From Stenotrophomonas_A sp002429615 (GTDB taxonomy: Bacteria > Pseudomonadota > Gammaproteobacteria > Xanthomonadales > Xanthomonadaceae), in contig DALZZL010000051.1 of the NCBI GenBank assembly GCA_031987425.1, positions 1 to 22,735 on the forward strand: a DNA stretch of 22,735 bases, given 5' to 3'. Positions within the stretch are counted from its first letter, which is position 1; every line of letters starts with the position of its first letter. A program made the position numbers and the translations under genes. Positions 9,201 through 15,443 of this stretch are shown piece by piece. The notes beneath the pieces were generated by a model that was given only the letters and a program-made list of their open reading frames with translations, had not been told where the DNA came from and ran no database searches.

Positions 9201-9292
9201 AGGACGAGTCGGGTTCGTCGCTGATGCAGCGCGCCGACCATGCGCTGTATCAGGCCAAGAGCGATGGGCGCGACCGGATCCAGCTGGGGTAG
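6272..9292 (+). CDS. Membrane-anchored diguanylate cyclase with periplasmic Reg_prop beta-propeller
   Basis: The 1006-residue sensor has a signal sequence (about 16-42), then many two-component-regulator propeller repeats with the LWxGT-type motif (about 45-660), and a Y_Y_Y domain (about 666-763). A transmembrane helix (772-792), a Gln-rich coiled coil (to about 840) and a GGDEF domain (about 848-1004) follow. The active site is GGEEF at 925-929 and is intact. An inhibitory I-site, RASD at 916-919, lies exactly five residues before it. The protein should make c-di-GMP in the cytoplasm in response to a periplasmic or polymer ligand. The frame opens at 6089 inside rlmB, so 6272 is taken as start; ATG 6317 gives a cleaner signal peptide. 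The ligand is unknown. Confidence 0.92.
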   Translation: MPSRRPQRNPSSRSTMARLWRAGLWLLLALLPAIGIGAASAAGTGTPPLRDYAIDIWTSREGLPHNSIRAIAQTAEGHLWFATWEGLVRYNGLDFTVFDRGTTPGLLDNGVGTLFIDSQGRLWLSDSRGDVGRFDPSANTWQWWPHQAPAPQVIIQGMQADSQGRLWLLFEGNGLGYLGTDGKMVYQPSPPDMPLPVSYMRLAVDARDRVWVGTFDGLVYRDTDGSFHRAPASYHLPPGLAWPYVAPDGALWFVAGDGLYRLEDGEAVLKHRVPGQGHLTSLLQDRRGELWVGTENNGLFRIGRRGLERFPPNVAVPGGRISSLYEDAEGSIWVGANAGLFRLRETLIANLTRADGLSGDYTRSVLEDQRGRLWVGSSTGLDVVEADGQVRHYPLPESNGRAPAVLSLAEDRDGRLWIGTYGDGVYRIDNGNLRHYGFDENLPAGNIRAITVDDAGTVWLGTQHGVVAMVRDQPRLLRDPGVPTGLITGLSSSRGALWIGTIQGVYILRNGQVEHPDLEALGGARTVFGFHRAGADMWITSDRGLYRYRDGQLARVGLEQGMPVDAVFQIVADHDNNLWISSNRGLMRTDMATLNAVADGRQRRISVEHFNEMDGMANSQGNGSSAPAALVRRDGSVWVATAGGLATLDPTRLDAFRERTPPPPVIESVQVDGQVQPWQGVRRLQVPGRSRVSVTYVGLSYLLSERIEYRTRLEGLDSEWIERGRQRNVEFIGLAPGDYTLHISARHPNGRWSEREAVLRFNIAPLWWQRRDVQAVAALLLVLLLVGLYRFGIQRYKRRNERLAELVRERTHDLQQQAQRLLLANQEKSELLTRLRLRSDAFERQAHEDALTGLPNRRQFDEALARDLSRARRSGRPLSLMILDIDHFKLINDQHAHATGDAVLHEVGKLLTAACRASDLPARLGGEEFAVLLSDTPAEEAQRVCARIRDLFHARSDWGGVDGLRVTFSAGVAELREDESGSSLMQRADHALYQAKSDGRDRIQLG

Positions 9293-9311
9293 TTGGATCC
9301 GGCTTGGTTGC

Positions 9312-9335
9312 GGTCGCGGCTGAAGCCGCTCCTAC
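9312..9335. repeat. GTAG-type REP palindrome (inverted copy)
   Basis: This is the reverse complement of 127-150. It lies between the convergent ends of the diguanylate cyclase gene and rnt. It could act as a weak bidirectional hairpin there, but there is no T-run. Confidence 0.8.
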
Positions 9336-9376
9336 AGGGGGAGGGCGGCGAGCAGGGGGGGCAGCGAGGAGGTGGG

Positions 9377-10018
9377 TTACAGCGTGGGCGATGGCCAGGC
9401 GTTGGCAATCTTGCAGAACAGTCGTGCGGTCTGCTCGGTGTCGTAGACCGCGCTGTGCGCGTCGGCCGCGTTCCATTCCAGGCCCGCCGCCTGCGCCGCA
9501 CGCGCCAGCACCGTCTGGCCATAGGCCACGCCGGCCAGCGTCACCGTGTCGAACACGCTGAAGGGGTGGAACGGATTGCGCTTGTGCGCCGTGCGCGCGA
9601 CCGCCGCGTTGAGGAAGTTCAGATCGAAATGCGCGTTGTGCCCGACCAGGATCGCGCGCTGGCAGCCGTGCTTCTTCACCGCCGCGCGCACCGGCGCGAA
9701 CACGTGGTCCAGCGCGGCCTTCTCTTCCTTGGCGAAGCGGAACGGATGGTCGAGCACGATCCCGGTCACTTCCAGCGACTTGGGATCGATGTCGGTCCCC
9801 GGCGCCGGCACCACGTGTGCGCTGCTGGTCTCGCCGGGATACAGCAGGCCGTTGGCATCCATCTCGATCGGTACCGCGGCGATCTCGAGCAGGGCATGGC
9901 GGTTCCAGTCGAAGCCACCGGTTTCCACGTCCACCACCACCGGCAGATAGCCGCGGAAGCGGCGCGACATCGGCGTGACGACGCGCGCGGTACCCGTGCT
10001 TTCGGCGTTCTCGTTCAT
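9377..10018 (-). CDS. rnt: Ribonuclease T
   Basis: This 213-residue DEDDh exonuclease trims the 3' ends of tRNA and other stable RNAs, including CCA turnover. The catalytic residues Asp30, Glu32, Asp132, His188 and Asp193 each sit exactly seven residues after E. coli RNase T D23, E25, D125, H181 and D186, so the whole domain is preserved. Motifs seen are DVETGGF, GHNAHFDLNFL and HSAVYDTE. ATG 10018 has no Shine-Dalgarno; a TAGGCT box ends only a few bases upstream, so a leaderless message is possible. An alternative start is Met17. It lies 53 nt after the DUF2063 gene on the same strand and may be read from that operon as well. Confidence 0.95.
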   Translation of the reverse strand: MNENAESTGTARVVTPMSRRFRGYLPVVVDVETGGFDWNRHALLEIAAVPIEMDANGLLYPGETSSAHVVPAPGTDIDPKSLEVTGIVLDHPFRFAKEEKAALDHVFAPVRAAVKKHGCQRAILVGHNAHFDLNFLNAAVARTAHKRNPFHPFSVFDTVTLAGVAYGQTVLARAAQAAGLEWNAADAHSAVYDTEQTARLFCKIANAWPSPTL

Positions 10019-10071
10019 CGCAATAGCCTAGCAGGTCGCCCGCAGTGCCAGTTTGCAGCAGCCGGTGCGAT

Positions 10072-10821
10072 TCAGGTGCCGATGCGCGTGCCCAGCACGC
10101 TGCCCTGCGCATGCAGGCGCCGCAGCAGTGCCTCGGCTTCCGCGAACACCCCCGCCTCGTCCTGCGCCGCGGCCTCGCGCGTCAATTGCCGGAGCCGTTG
10201 CGCGCCACTGTCCGGCCCCGGCATCGCCAGCAGCTGCAACAAGCGTGCGGTCCATTCGCCCAGTTCGGCGAAACGCACGCTGCCGTCCGCCTCGCGCCGG
10301 GCCAGCAGCCACAGCGGCGCGGGCAGCGCGGCGGAGGGCTGGAATGCCGGTCCGATCCTGTGCACCGGCCACCCATAGGCCTCCAGCCGCAGCCACGGCG
10401 AACACACCGGTACGCCGGCCAGCAGGTCGCCCTGCGGATCGTGTGCGGGTAGCGGTGTGTCGTCGATGCGCAGGGCCTGTTCGGTCCACTCGTGACGTGC
10501 AAGGTCGGCCAGCCAGGGTGTCGCGGTGGATGGCGCGCGCTGGGCCAGGAAAGCGACGAATTCGTGGCCGAAGCGTGGGAACACCGGCGTCTGCGCCCGA
10601 TGCTCGCGGCAGAACGCGTCCACCTGCGCCTCCCACTGCGCGGGCGTCAGCGTGGCCCGGATCAGCGGGAAGTTGGCGGCCAGCAGCTGCTCGACATTGC
10701 CACGGAACAGACGCCGATACAGCGCCGCGCCCACTGGCGCGAAACCTTCCGGAGCCTCATTGCGCTGCGGATCGCGCAGATATGCCGCGAACGCCAGCTG
10801 CTGGTCGCGCAGCGCACTCAT
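10072..10821 (-). CDS. hvfC: DUF2063 protein, HvfC/BufC-type partner of the MNIO enzyme
   Basis: The 249-residue protein matches the DUF2063 family in its N-terminal half: FAAYLRDP near residue 11, then YRRLFRGNVEQLLAANFPLI from 35, TPAQWEAQVDAFCREH to about 74, and PRFGHEFVAFL from 82. In characterised systems this protein binds the precursor leader and the DUF692 enzyme and is needed for modification. ATG 10821 is chosen because it overlaps the upstream stop as ATGA, typical of translational coupling. A longer reading from 10863 would overlap the upstream gene by 46 nt. The symbol follows Haemophilus usage and is by similarity of gene order and family. Confidence 0.85.
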   Translation of the reverse strand: MSALRDQQLAFAAYLRDPQRNEAPEGFAPVGAALYRRLFRGNVEQLLAANFPLIRATLTPAQWEAQVDAFCREHRAQTPVFPRFGHEFVAFLAQRAPSTATPWLADLARHEWTEQALRIDDTPLPAHDPQGDLLAGVPVCSPWLRLEAYGWPVHRIGPAFQPSAALPAPLWLLARREADGSVRFAELGEWTARLLQLLAMPGPDSGAQRLRQLTREAAAQDEAGVFAEAEALLRRLHAQGSVLGTRIGT

Positions 10822-11678
10822 GCGGCTGCGCGCGTGCACGCGCGCTGGGTATCGCGGATGCACCGCAGCTCGTCGGTCAATACCGCCAGCGGTGGGAAGT
10901 CGCCGTCACGTTCCAGCAGGGTGGGGCGCAGCCCGTGGCAGCGGTAGGTGTGGGCGAGCAGTTGCCACACCGCATCGTCCACCGGCTTCGCATGCGTGTC
11001 GATCCTCAAGCCGGAAGCCTCCACCTCATGCCCCGCCACATGCAGGCAGGCGATCCGCGCCGAGGGCATCGCCGCGATGAACGCCATCGCATCGCCACCG
11101 AAGTTCAGCGCATTGACCTGCACATTGTTGACGTCCAGCAGCAGGTCGCAGTCCGCCTCGGCGAGCACGGCGCACACGAACTCCGCTTCCGACAGCGGCG
11201 CGTTTCCCGCCGGCGGCGTGGCATAGCGCGAGACATTTTCGATGGCGATGCGGCGACCCAGCACGTCTTGCACCTGCTGGATGCGCCCGGCCACGTGGCG
11301 CACCGCCTCCTCGCTGTGCGGGAGCGGTAGGAGCTCGTACAACTGCGCACCGTCGTCGCACCAGCTCAGGTGCTCGCTGTAGAGCGCGACCGCGTGGGCA
11401 TCAAGGAAACGCCGGGTGGCGGCAAGGAAATCCAGGTCCAGCGGCGCGACCCCGCCCAGCGACAGCGACAGCCCGTGGCAGGTCAGTGGATGGCGGTGCG
11501 ACAACGTGTGCAGCTGCTCGGCGGCGAGGCCGCCGATGCCGACCCAGTTGTCGGGTGCGCATTCGAGGAAGTCGAACGCTGCCGGATCGGCAGCCAGCAG
11601 TTCGGGAATCAACGCGCGGCGCAGCCCCAGGCCCACCGCCGCGGCGGCGGGCACGCGGCGATCAGGCGCTGGCACCAC
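10818..11678 (-). CDS. hvfB: DUF692 multinuclear non-heme iron oxidase (MNIO), HvfB/BufB-type RiPP enzyme
   Basis: The 286-residue TIM-barrel protein carries the DUF692 signature: HGLSLSLGG (68-76), YSEHLSW (100-106, Glu102), IENVSRY (146-152), LDVNNVQVNALNFGG (181-195), HVAGHEV (213-219), DTHAKP (227-232) and LLERDGD (254-260). The His, Asp, Glu and Asn in these blocks are the expected iron ligands. Members use O2 and a mixed-valent iron centre to rearrange cysteine in peptide substrates. GTG 11678 overlaps the precursor gene by 17 nt, implying coupled translation; later GTG codons (for example at 11654) are possible starts. Flanking genes encode a precursor and a DUF2063 partner, which supports the RiPP role. 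Confidence 0.9.
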   Translation of the reverse strand: MVPAPDRRVPAAAAVGLGLRRALIPELLAADPAAFDFLECAPDNWVGIGGLAAEQLHTLSHRHPLTCHGLSLSLGGVAPLDLDFLAATRRFLDAHAVALYSEHLSWCDDGAQLYELLPLPHSEEAVRHVAGRIQQVQDVLGRRIAIENVSRYATPPAGNAPLSEAEFVCAVLAEADCDLLLDVNNVQVNALNFGGDAMAFIAAMPSARIACLHVAGHEVEASGLRIDTHAKPVDDAVWQLLAHTYRCHGLRPTLLERDGDFPPLAVLTDELRCIRDTQRACTRAAA

Positions 11679-12015
11679 ATTTGCCTTCGCCGCACTTGCC
11701 TTCCATGCCCTTGTCGGCGGCGCTGCCGGCGTCCTTGGTGTCGGCCTTGTCGGCCCCCTTCGGCTCGGCGGCGGGCATGCCCGCGCCGCATTTGCCTTCC
11801 GCGTGCTGGTGGTCGGCCACCGGCTTTTCGCTGGTCGGTGCCGGCTCGGCGGGAGGTGGCACGGCAGGCCTGCCGGTGGTCGGCGGGGCGCTGGCGGCGA
11901 GCGCGTAGCCCTGGGCCAGGTCTGTCATGGCGAAGGCGGGAGTAGAGAGCAGGGCGCTGCCGGCGAGGGTGGCGCCGACCAGTGCGGCGGCGGCTGATGA
12001 TTTGGTGGTTGGCAT
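11662..12015 (-). CDS. hvfA: Secreted HvfA/bufferin-type precursor peptide with three EGKCG motifs
   Basis: The 117-residue low-complexity protein has a Sec signal peptide ending at about residue 29 (TPAFA), a conserved-looking MTDLAQGYALA segment, and a Pro/Ala/Lys-rich linker. Its only three cysteines all lie in EGKCG pentapeptides at 73-77, 105-109 and 110-114, the last two back to back near the C-terminus. In the HvfA family the EGKCG cysteine is converted by the DUF692-DUF2063 pair to a copper-binding heterocycle (oxazolone/thioamide or thiooxazole types reported). The product is inferred to be a copper-chelating peptide in the periplasm or outside. No strong Shine-Dalgarno precedes ATG 12015, and I could not identify a clear promoter upstream. 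Confidence 0.85.
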   Translation of the reverse strand: MPTTKSSAAAALVGATLAGSALLSTPAFAMTDLAQGYALAASAPPTTGRPAVPPPAEPAPTSEKPVADHQHAEGKCGAGMPAAEPKGADKADTKDAGSAADKGMEGKCGEGKCGASA

Positions 12016-12133
12016 TGCGGCATGCCTGAAGGGTGGTGGTGCGGAGCTTAGCGCTGATCGGGGTTTTGGGGGGCGGCTGGGGGGCGCGGTGGGAAGAAGG
12101 GCATTTCGGTGTTCTTGGCGCCTTTGCTTTTCC

Positions 12134-12157
12134 GGTCGCGGCTGAAGCCGCTCCTAC
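12134..12157. repeat. GTAG-type REP palindrome (inverted copy)
   Basis: This has the same sequence as 9312-9335 and is the reverse complement of 127-150. A degenerate second copy (TTTCCGGTCGCGG, then diverging) follows at about 12221-12234. Both lie in the gap upstream of the precursor gene (12016-12404), which holds no gene I can support. Confidence 0.8.
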
Positions 12158-12160
12158 AAA

Positions 12161-12200
12161 GGCAGGCAATGGCAGGCACAGGCAGGCACAGGCAGGCGAT
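12161..12200. repeat. Four tandem 10-bp repeats
   Basis: Four units run head to tail: GGCAGGCAAT, GGCAGGCACA, GGCAGGCACA and GGCAGGCGAT. They follow directly on the REP element at 12134-12157. No function is apparent; the copy number may vary between strains. Confidence 0.8.
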
Positions 12201-12256
12201 CGTCCCGCGCGTGCCTGTGCTTTCCGGTCGCGGTGATGTGTAGGGACTTCGGGGGT

Positions 12257-12340
12257 GGGGCCCTTTCGGGACCGTTGGCGCCATGGATGGCGCCATCGAG
12301 CCTCCATGGAGGGATTCACGGCGTGTCCCGAAAGGGCCCC
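12257..12340. repeat. Dispersed intergenic repeat, complete copy with 16-bp inverted arms
   Basis: Perfect 16-bp arms (12257-12272 and 12325-12340) enclose a second palindrome of two GGCGCCAT boxes at 12277-12294. The first 54 bases recur inverted at 1-54. The transcript of either strand would fold into a long hairpin. Nothing coding is evident. Confidence 0.78.
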
Positions 12341-12404
12341 GCCCCCGGAGGCCGTGCAGGATGCAGGCGAGCCGCTAAACCAACACGCATGAGTGCCCAA
12401 AGAA

Positions 12405-12431
12405 AAAGGCCCCGCAAGAAGCGGGGCCTTT
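12405..12431 (-). terminator. Intrinsic terminator of the RcnB-like gene
   Basis: An 11-bp stem (12405-12415 with 12421-12431) has loop AAGAA. On the minus strand the stem runs into TTTTTCTTT. It lies 38 nt after the stop of the His-rich gene and isolates it from the precursor-peptide operon. Confidence 0.88.
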
Positions 12432-12469
12432 CCTCAACAAAACAACAACAGCAGCAGCAAGCCAGCAGA

Positions 12470-12802
12470 TCAGTGGCTAGCGAGGATCACGCTGCTGATC
12501 AACCCGGTGGCCACGGCGATCAGCACATAGCGATCATCCACGCGGCGCCACTCGTGCCCGCGCGGCGGGGCCTTGAGGCCGTGCTTGCGGTAGTCGGTGA
12601 CGTAGACGCCGCGGTGATCCTGCGGCAGGCGTTCGCCGCGTGCCCAGTGGTGCGGGGGCGGGGCATCGTGGCGGCGGTCGTCGTGGCGGTCGTCATGACG
12701 CTGGTCATGGCCATGATCATCGTGATGCGGCGGATCGGCCAGCGCAGCACCGGTACCGAACAGCAGGGACAGACCGAACAGCGGAACGATGAGACGCTTC
12801 AT
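12470..12802 (-). CDS. RcnB-family His-rich periplasmic protein
   Basis: The 110-residue protein has a signal peptide (1-22, cleavage after GAALA) and a His/Asp-rich stretch at about 24-52. Its C-terminal RcnB-like domain contains WARGERLP, VYVTDY, a PPRGHEW block and a final VATGLISSVIL segment. RcnB in E. coli is a periplasmic protein of nickel/cobalt homeostasis. The His-rich segment suggests metal binding here, but the metal is not known. GGAG at the right distance before ATG 12802 supports the start. The gene is monocistronic, with a terminator behind it and a hairpin-bearing upstream region. Confidence 0.82.
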   Translation of the reverse strand: MKRLIVPLFGLSLLFGTGAALADPPHHDDHGHDQRHDDRHDDRRHDAPPPHHWARGERLPQDHRGVYVTDYRKHGLKAPPRGHEWRRVDDRYVLIAVATGLISSVILASH

Positions 12803-12850
12803 AAGGGGCTCCAGTCCGGCGGGGGGTGTGGGGTCCCGCCTTGGAACCCA

Positions 12851-12876
12851 CCCTATTCAGGCGAACCTGAATAGGG
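12851..12876. other. Perfect hairpin between phoU and the RcnB-like gene
   Basis: An 11-bp stem, CCCTATTCAGG with CCTGAATAGGG, encloses a CGAA loop. There is no T-run, so it is at best a weak phoU terminator. It also lies within the upstream region of the RcnB-like gene: on the minus strand TTGATG, 17 nt, then TGAATA would place a possible but weak promoter across it, so an operator role is also possible. Confidence 0.55.
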
Positions 12877-12900
12877 CATCAAGAGCGCGTGCAGACCGCG

Positions 12901-13611
12901 TCAGGGCGTGACCGTGGTGCTGGTGTCGTCACGCTTCTCGCGCGGCGGCAGCGGCTGCTCGCCATGGATCAGGAACCACACGTTCTCGGCGATGTTGGTC
13001 GCATGGTCGCCGATGCGCTCCAGGTTCTTCGCCATGAACAGCAGGTGCGTGCACGGCGTGATGTTGCGCGGATCTTCCATCATGTAGGTGAGCAGCTCAC
13101 GGAAGAACGCCGTGTACTGCGCATCCAGGCGCGCATCGGCATCGCGCACGCGCACCGCCGCCTCGCCATCGTTGTCACGGTACGCATGCAGCGCATCGCG
13201 CACCTGGTCGGCGGCCAGCCGGCCCAGCGCCCGCAGGCCCACCGTCTGAGGCAGCGGCGGCACCGCGTTCAGCGCGATCGAGCGCTTGGCCACGTTCGCC
13301 GCGTAATCGCCGATGCGCTCGATGTCGGCCGGGATGCGCAGGCCGGCGAGGATCTCGCGCAGATCGCGCGCCATCGGGCCACGCAGCGCCAGGCGCATCA
13401 CGTCATGGCTGATCGCATGTTCCAGGCTGTCGATCGCCTCGTCGTTGGCGATGATGCGGTGCGCGGCGTTGTCATCGCGACGCTCGACCACGTCGAGGGC
13501 GGCCTCGAGCTGTGCCACGGCGGTCTCGCCCATGTGCACGATCTCGGCCACCAGGCGGTGCTGCTCGTCGTCGTAGCTCTTCACGATATGTTCGTTGGGT
13601 TGGGTGTTCAT
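12901..13611 (-). CDS. phoU: Phosphate signalling regulator PhoU
   Basis: The 236-residue protein is a twofold helical repeat with the two metal-binding ERIGD motifs at 98-102 and 198-202, the PhoU hallmark. PhoU links the Pst transporter to the PhoR sensor kinase and keeps the Pho regulon off when phosphate is plentiful. The frame is open upstream to 13737, but Met at 13611 (MNTQPNEHIV) gives the usual length and start. It lies 118 nt after pstB, the standard last position in the operon. PhoB and PhoR are not in the window. Confidence 0.95.
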   Translation of the reverse strand: MNTQPNEHIVKSYDDEQHRLVAEIVHMGETAVAQLEAALDVVERRDDNAAHRIIANDEAIDSLEHAISHDVMRLALRGPMARDLREILAGLRIPADIERIGDYAANVAKRSIALNAVPPLPQTVGLRALGRLAADQVRDALHAYRDNDGEAAVRVRDADARLDAQYTAFFRELLTYMMEDPRNITPCTHLLFMAKNLERIGDHATNIAENVWFLIHGEQPLPPREKRDDTSTTVTP

Positions 13612-13729
13612 GGGTGTCTCGAGTGCAAGGGGTACGGGCGGCGTGGGTGGACTGCTAAACGCTTGCTTCGGGTTTCTCAGGCTGCCGTCCCTGGCACGGC
13701 CAGGTCGGCTCCGGACCGTCCGGCCCGCC

Positions 13730-14560
13730 TCACCCAAACCGGCCAGTGATGTAATCCTCGGTCTGCTGCTTCGAGGGCTGCTGGAAGATCGTCTCGGTGC
13801 GGTCGTGCTCGATCAGGTCGCCCAGGTACATGAAGGCGGTGTAGTCCGAGACGCGCGCGGCCTGCTGCATGTTGTGGGTCACGATCACGATCGTGTACTC
13901 GCGCTTGAGCTCCTCGACCAGCTGCTCGATGCGGCTGGTGGAGATCGGGTCCAGCGCCGAGGTCGGCTCGTCGAGCAGCAGCACGCTGGGGCGCAACGCC
14001 ACCGCACGCGCGATGCACAGACGCTGCTGCTGGCCACCGGACAGGCCCAGCGCGCTCTGGTTGAGCTTGTTCTTCACCTCGTCCCACAGCGCGCCCTGGC
14101 GCAGCGCCTGCTCGACGCGGTCGTTCATTTCCGAGCGCGACAGCTTCTCGTGGTGGCGGATGCCATAGGCCACGTTCTCGAAGATCGTCATCGGGAACGG
14201 CACCGGCTTCTGGAACACCATGCCGACCTTCGAGCGCAGGCGGTTCATCGGGTACTTCGGCGACAGGATGTTCTCGTCGTCCAGCAGCACCTCGCCCCTG
14301 GCCTCCAGCTTCGGGTACAGCGCGTAGATGCGGTTGAAGATGCGCAGCAGCGTGGACTTGCCGCAGCCCGAAGGACCGATCAGCGCGGTCACGCGCTTCT
14401 CCGGAATCTCCAGGTTGATGTTCTTCAGCGCATGGAACTTGTCGTAGTAGAAGTCCAGGTTGCGTGCGGCCAGCTTGACCGGGGCCGGCGCGAGCGCGGC
14501 CTCGCCGGAAACCGGGACGGCAATGCGCTGCATCGGCGCGGCGTTGTTGAGGTCGTTCAT
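13730..14560 (-). CDS. pstB: Phosphate ABC transporter ATPase PstB
   Basis: This 276-residue ATPase energises phosphate import through PstCA. It has Walker A GPSGCGKST (62-70), Q-loop FQKPVPFP from 116, signature LSGGQQQR (173-180), Walker B VLLLDEPT (193-200) and H-loop His229. The YYDKFHALKNINL segment and the C-terminal QQTEDYITGRFG are typical of PstB. ATG 14560 gives the usual family start. ATG 14587, which overlaps the pstA stop by 8 nt, is the alternative and cannot be excluded. Confidence 0.95.
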   Translation of the reverse strand: MNDLNNAAPMQRIAVPVSGEAALAPAPVKLAARNLDFYYDKFHALKNINLEIPEKRVTALIGPSGCGKSTLLRIFNRIYALYPKLEARGEVLLDDENILSPKYPMNRLRSKVGMVFQKPVPFPMTIFENVAYGIRHHEKLSRSEMNDRVEQALRQGALWDEVKNKLNQSALGLSGGQQQRLCIARAVALRPSVLLLDEPTSALDPISTSRIEQLVEELKREYTIVIVTHNMQQAARVSDYTAFMYLGDLIEHDRTETIFQQPSKQQTEDYITGRFG

Positions 14561-14579
14561 GGCTCGGTTCCGGGAAAGG

Positions 14580-15443
14580 TCAGTCATGGGTGATCTTGTT
14601 GCGCAGGAGCAGGGCGCGCGCGCCGAGGCTGACCAGCAGCACGAACACGGTCAGTACCAGCGCGCCGGCCCAGGCCAGCACCTGCCAGGATTCATACGGG
14701 CTGCCGGCGTACTGGTTCATCACCACCGGCACGCTCGCCATCGGACGGAACACGTTGCTGTTCCAGTACTGGTTGCCGAAGGCGGTGAACAGCAGCGGCG
14801 CGGTCTCGCCGCTGATGCGCGCCAGCGCCAGCAGAATGCCGGTGACGATGCCCGCCGACGCGCTGCGGTACAGCACCTGGACGATCACCTTCCACTGCGG
14901 GATGCCCAGCGACAGCGCGGCCTCGCGCATCTGCGAAGGCACCAGGCGCAGCATCTCGTCGGTGGTGCGCACCACCACCGGCAGCACGATGAAGGCCAGC
15001 GCCAGCGAGCCGGCGAAGGCGGAGAACTGCCCGCCGGTCTGCATCACGTACAGCGTGTAGACGAACAGGCCCAGCACGATGGACGGCGCCGACAGCAGGA
15101 TGTCGTTGACGAAGCGCACCACCGTGCCGGCCTTGCGCGCATTGCCGTATTCGGCCAGCCAGGTGCCGGCGGCCACGCCCAGCGGCGTGCCGATGGCGAT
15201 CGCCAGCGCGCACATCACCGCGCTGCCGAAGAAGGCGTTGAGCAGGCCGCCCTCGGCCATCGGCGCGGGGGTCATCTTGGTGAACAGGTCCAGGTTCACC
15301 CCGGCCAGGCCCTTGGCGGCCAGGGTCCACAGGATCCAGCCCAGGAAGAACAGGCCGAACAGCGCGGTGGTGCAGGACAGCGCCAGCGCGACGACGTTGA
15401 CGACGCGACGGCGCAGGTACAGGCGGTCGGAGACGGAGGACAT
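14580..15443 (-). CDS. pstA: Phosphate ABC transporter permease PstA
   Basis: This 287-residue inner-membrane permease has an N-terminal membrane segment (VVNVVALALSCTTALFGLFF), further hydrophobic helices, and the cytoplasmic EAA loop (REAALSLGIPQWKVIVQVLY) that contacts PstB. ATG 15443 is chosen because it overlaps the pstC stop by one base (TGATG). The frame is open far upstream, but that part is only a shadow of pstC. It forms the channel with PstC. Confidence 0.95.
   Translation of the reverse strand: MSSVSDRLYLRRRVVNVVALALSCTTALFGLFFLGWILWTLAAKGLAGVNLDLFTKMTPAPMAEGGLLNAFFGSAVMCALAIAIGTPLGVAAGTWLAEYGNARKAGTVVRFVNDILLSAPSIVLGLFVYTLYVMQTGGQFSAFAGSLALAFIVLPVVVRTTDEMLRLVPSQMREAALSLGIPQWKVIVQVLYRSASAGIVTGILLALARISGETAPLLFTAFGNQYWNSNVFRPMASVPVVMNQYAGSPYESWQVLAWAGALVLTVFVLLVSLGARALLLRNKITHD

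Noticed and set aside
7112..9241. Minus-strand open frame of 709 codons across the diguanylate cyclase gene
   Set aside because: Antisense shadow caused by high GC; low-complexity translation, no start signal, and the plus-strand protein has clear domains.
12161..12200. CRISPR-like array
   Set aside because: The units are 10-bp tandem repeats without spacers and there are no cas genes.
13595..14593. Plus-strand open frame across phoU and pstB
   Set aside because: Shadow of pstB and the phoU start region; no motifs and no ribosome site.
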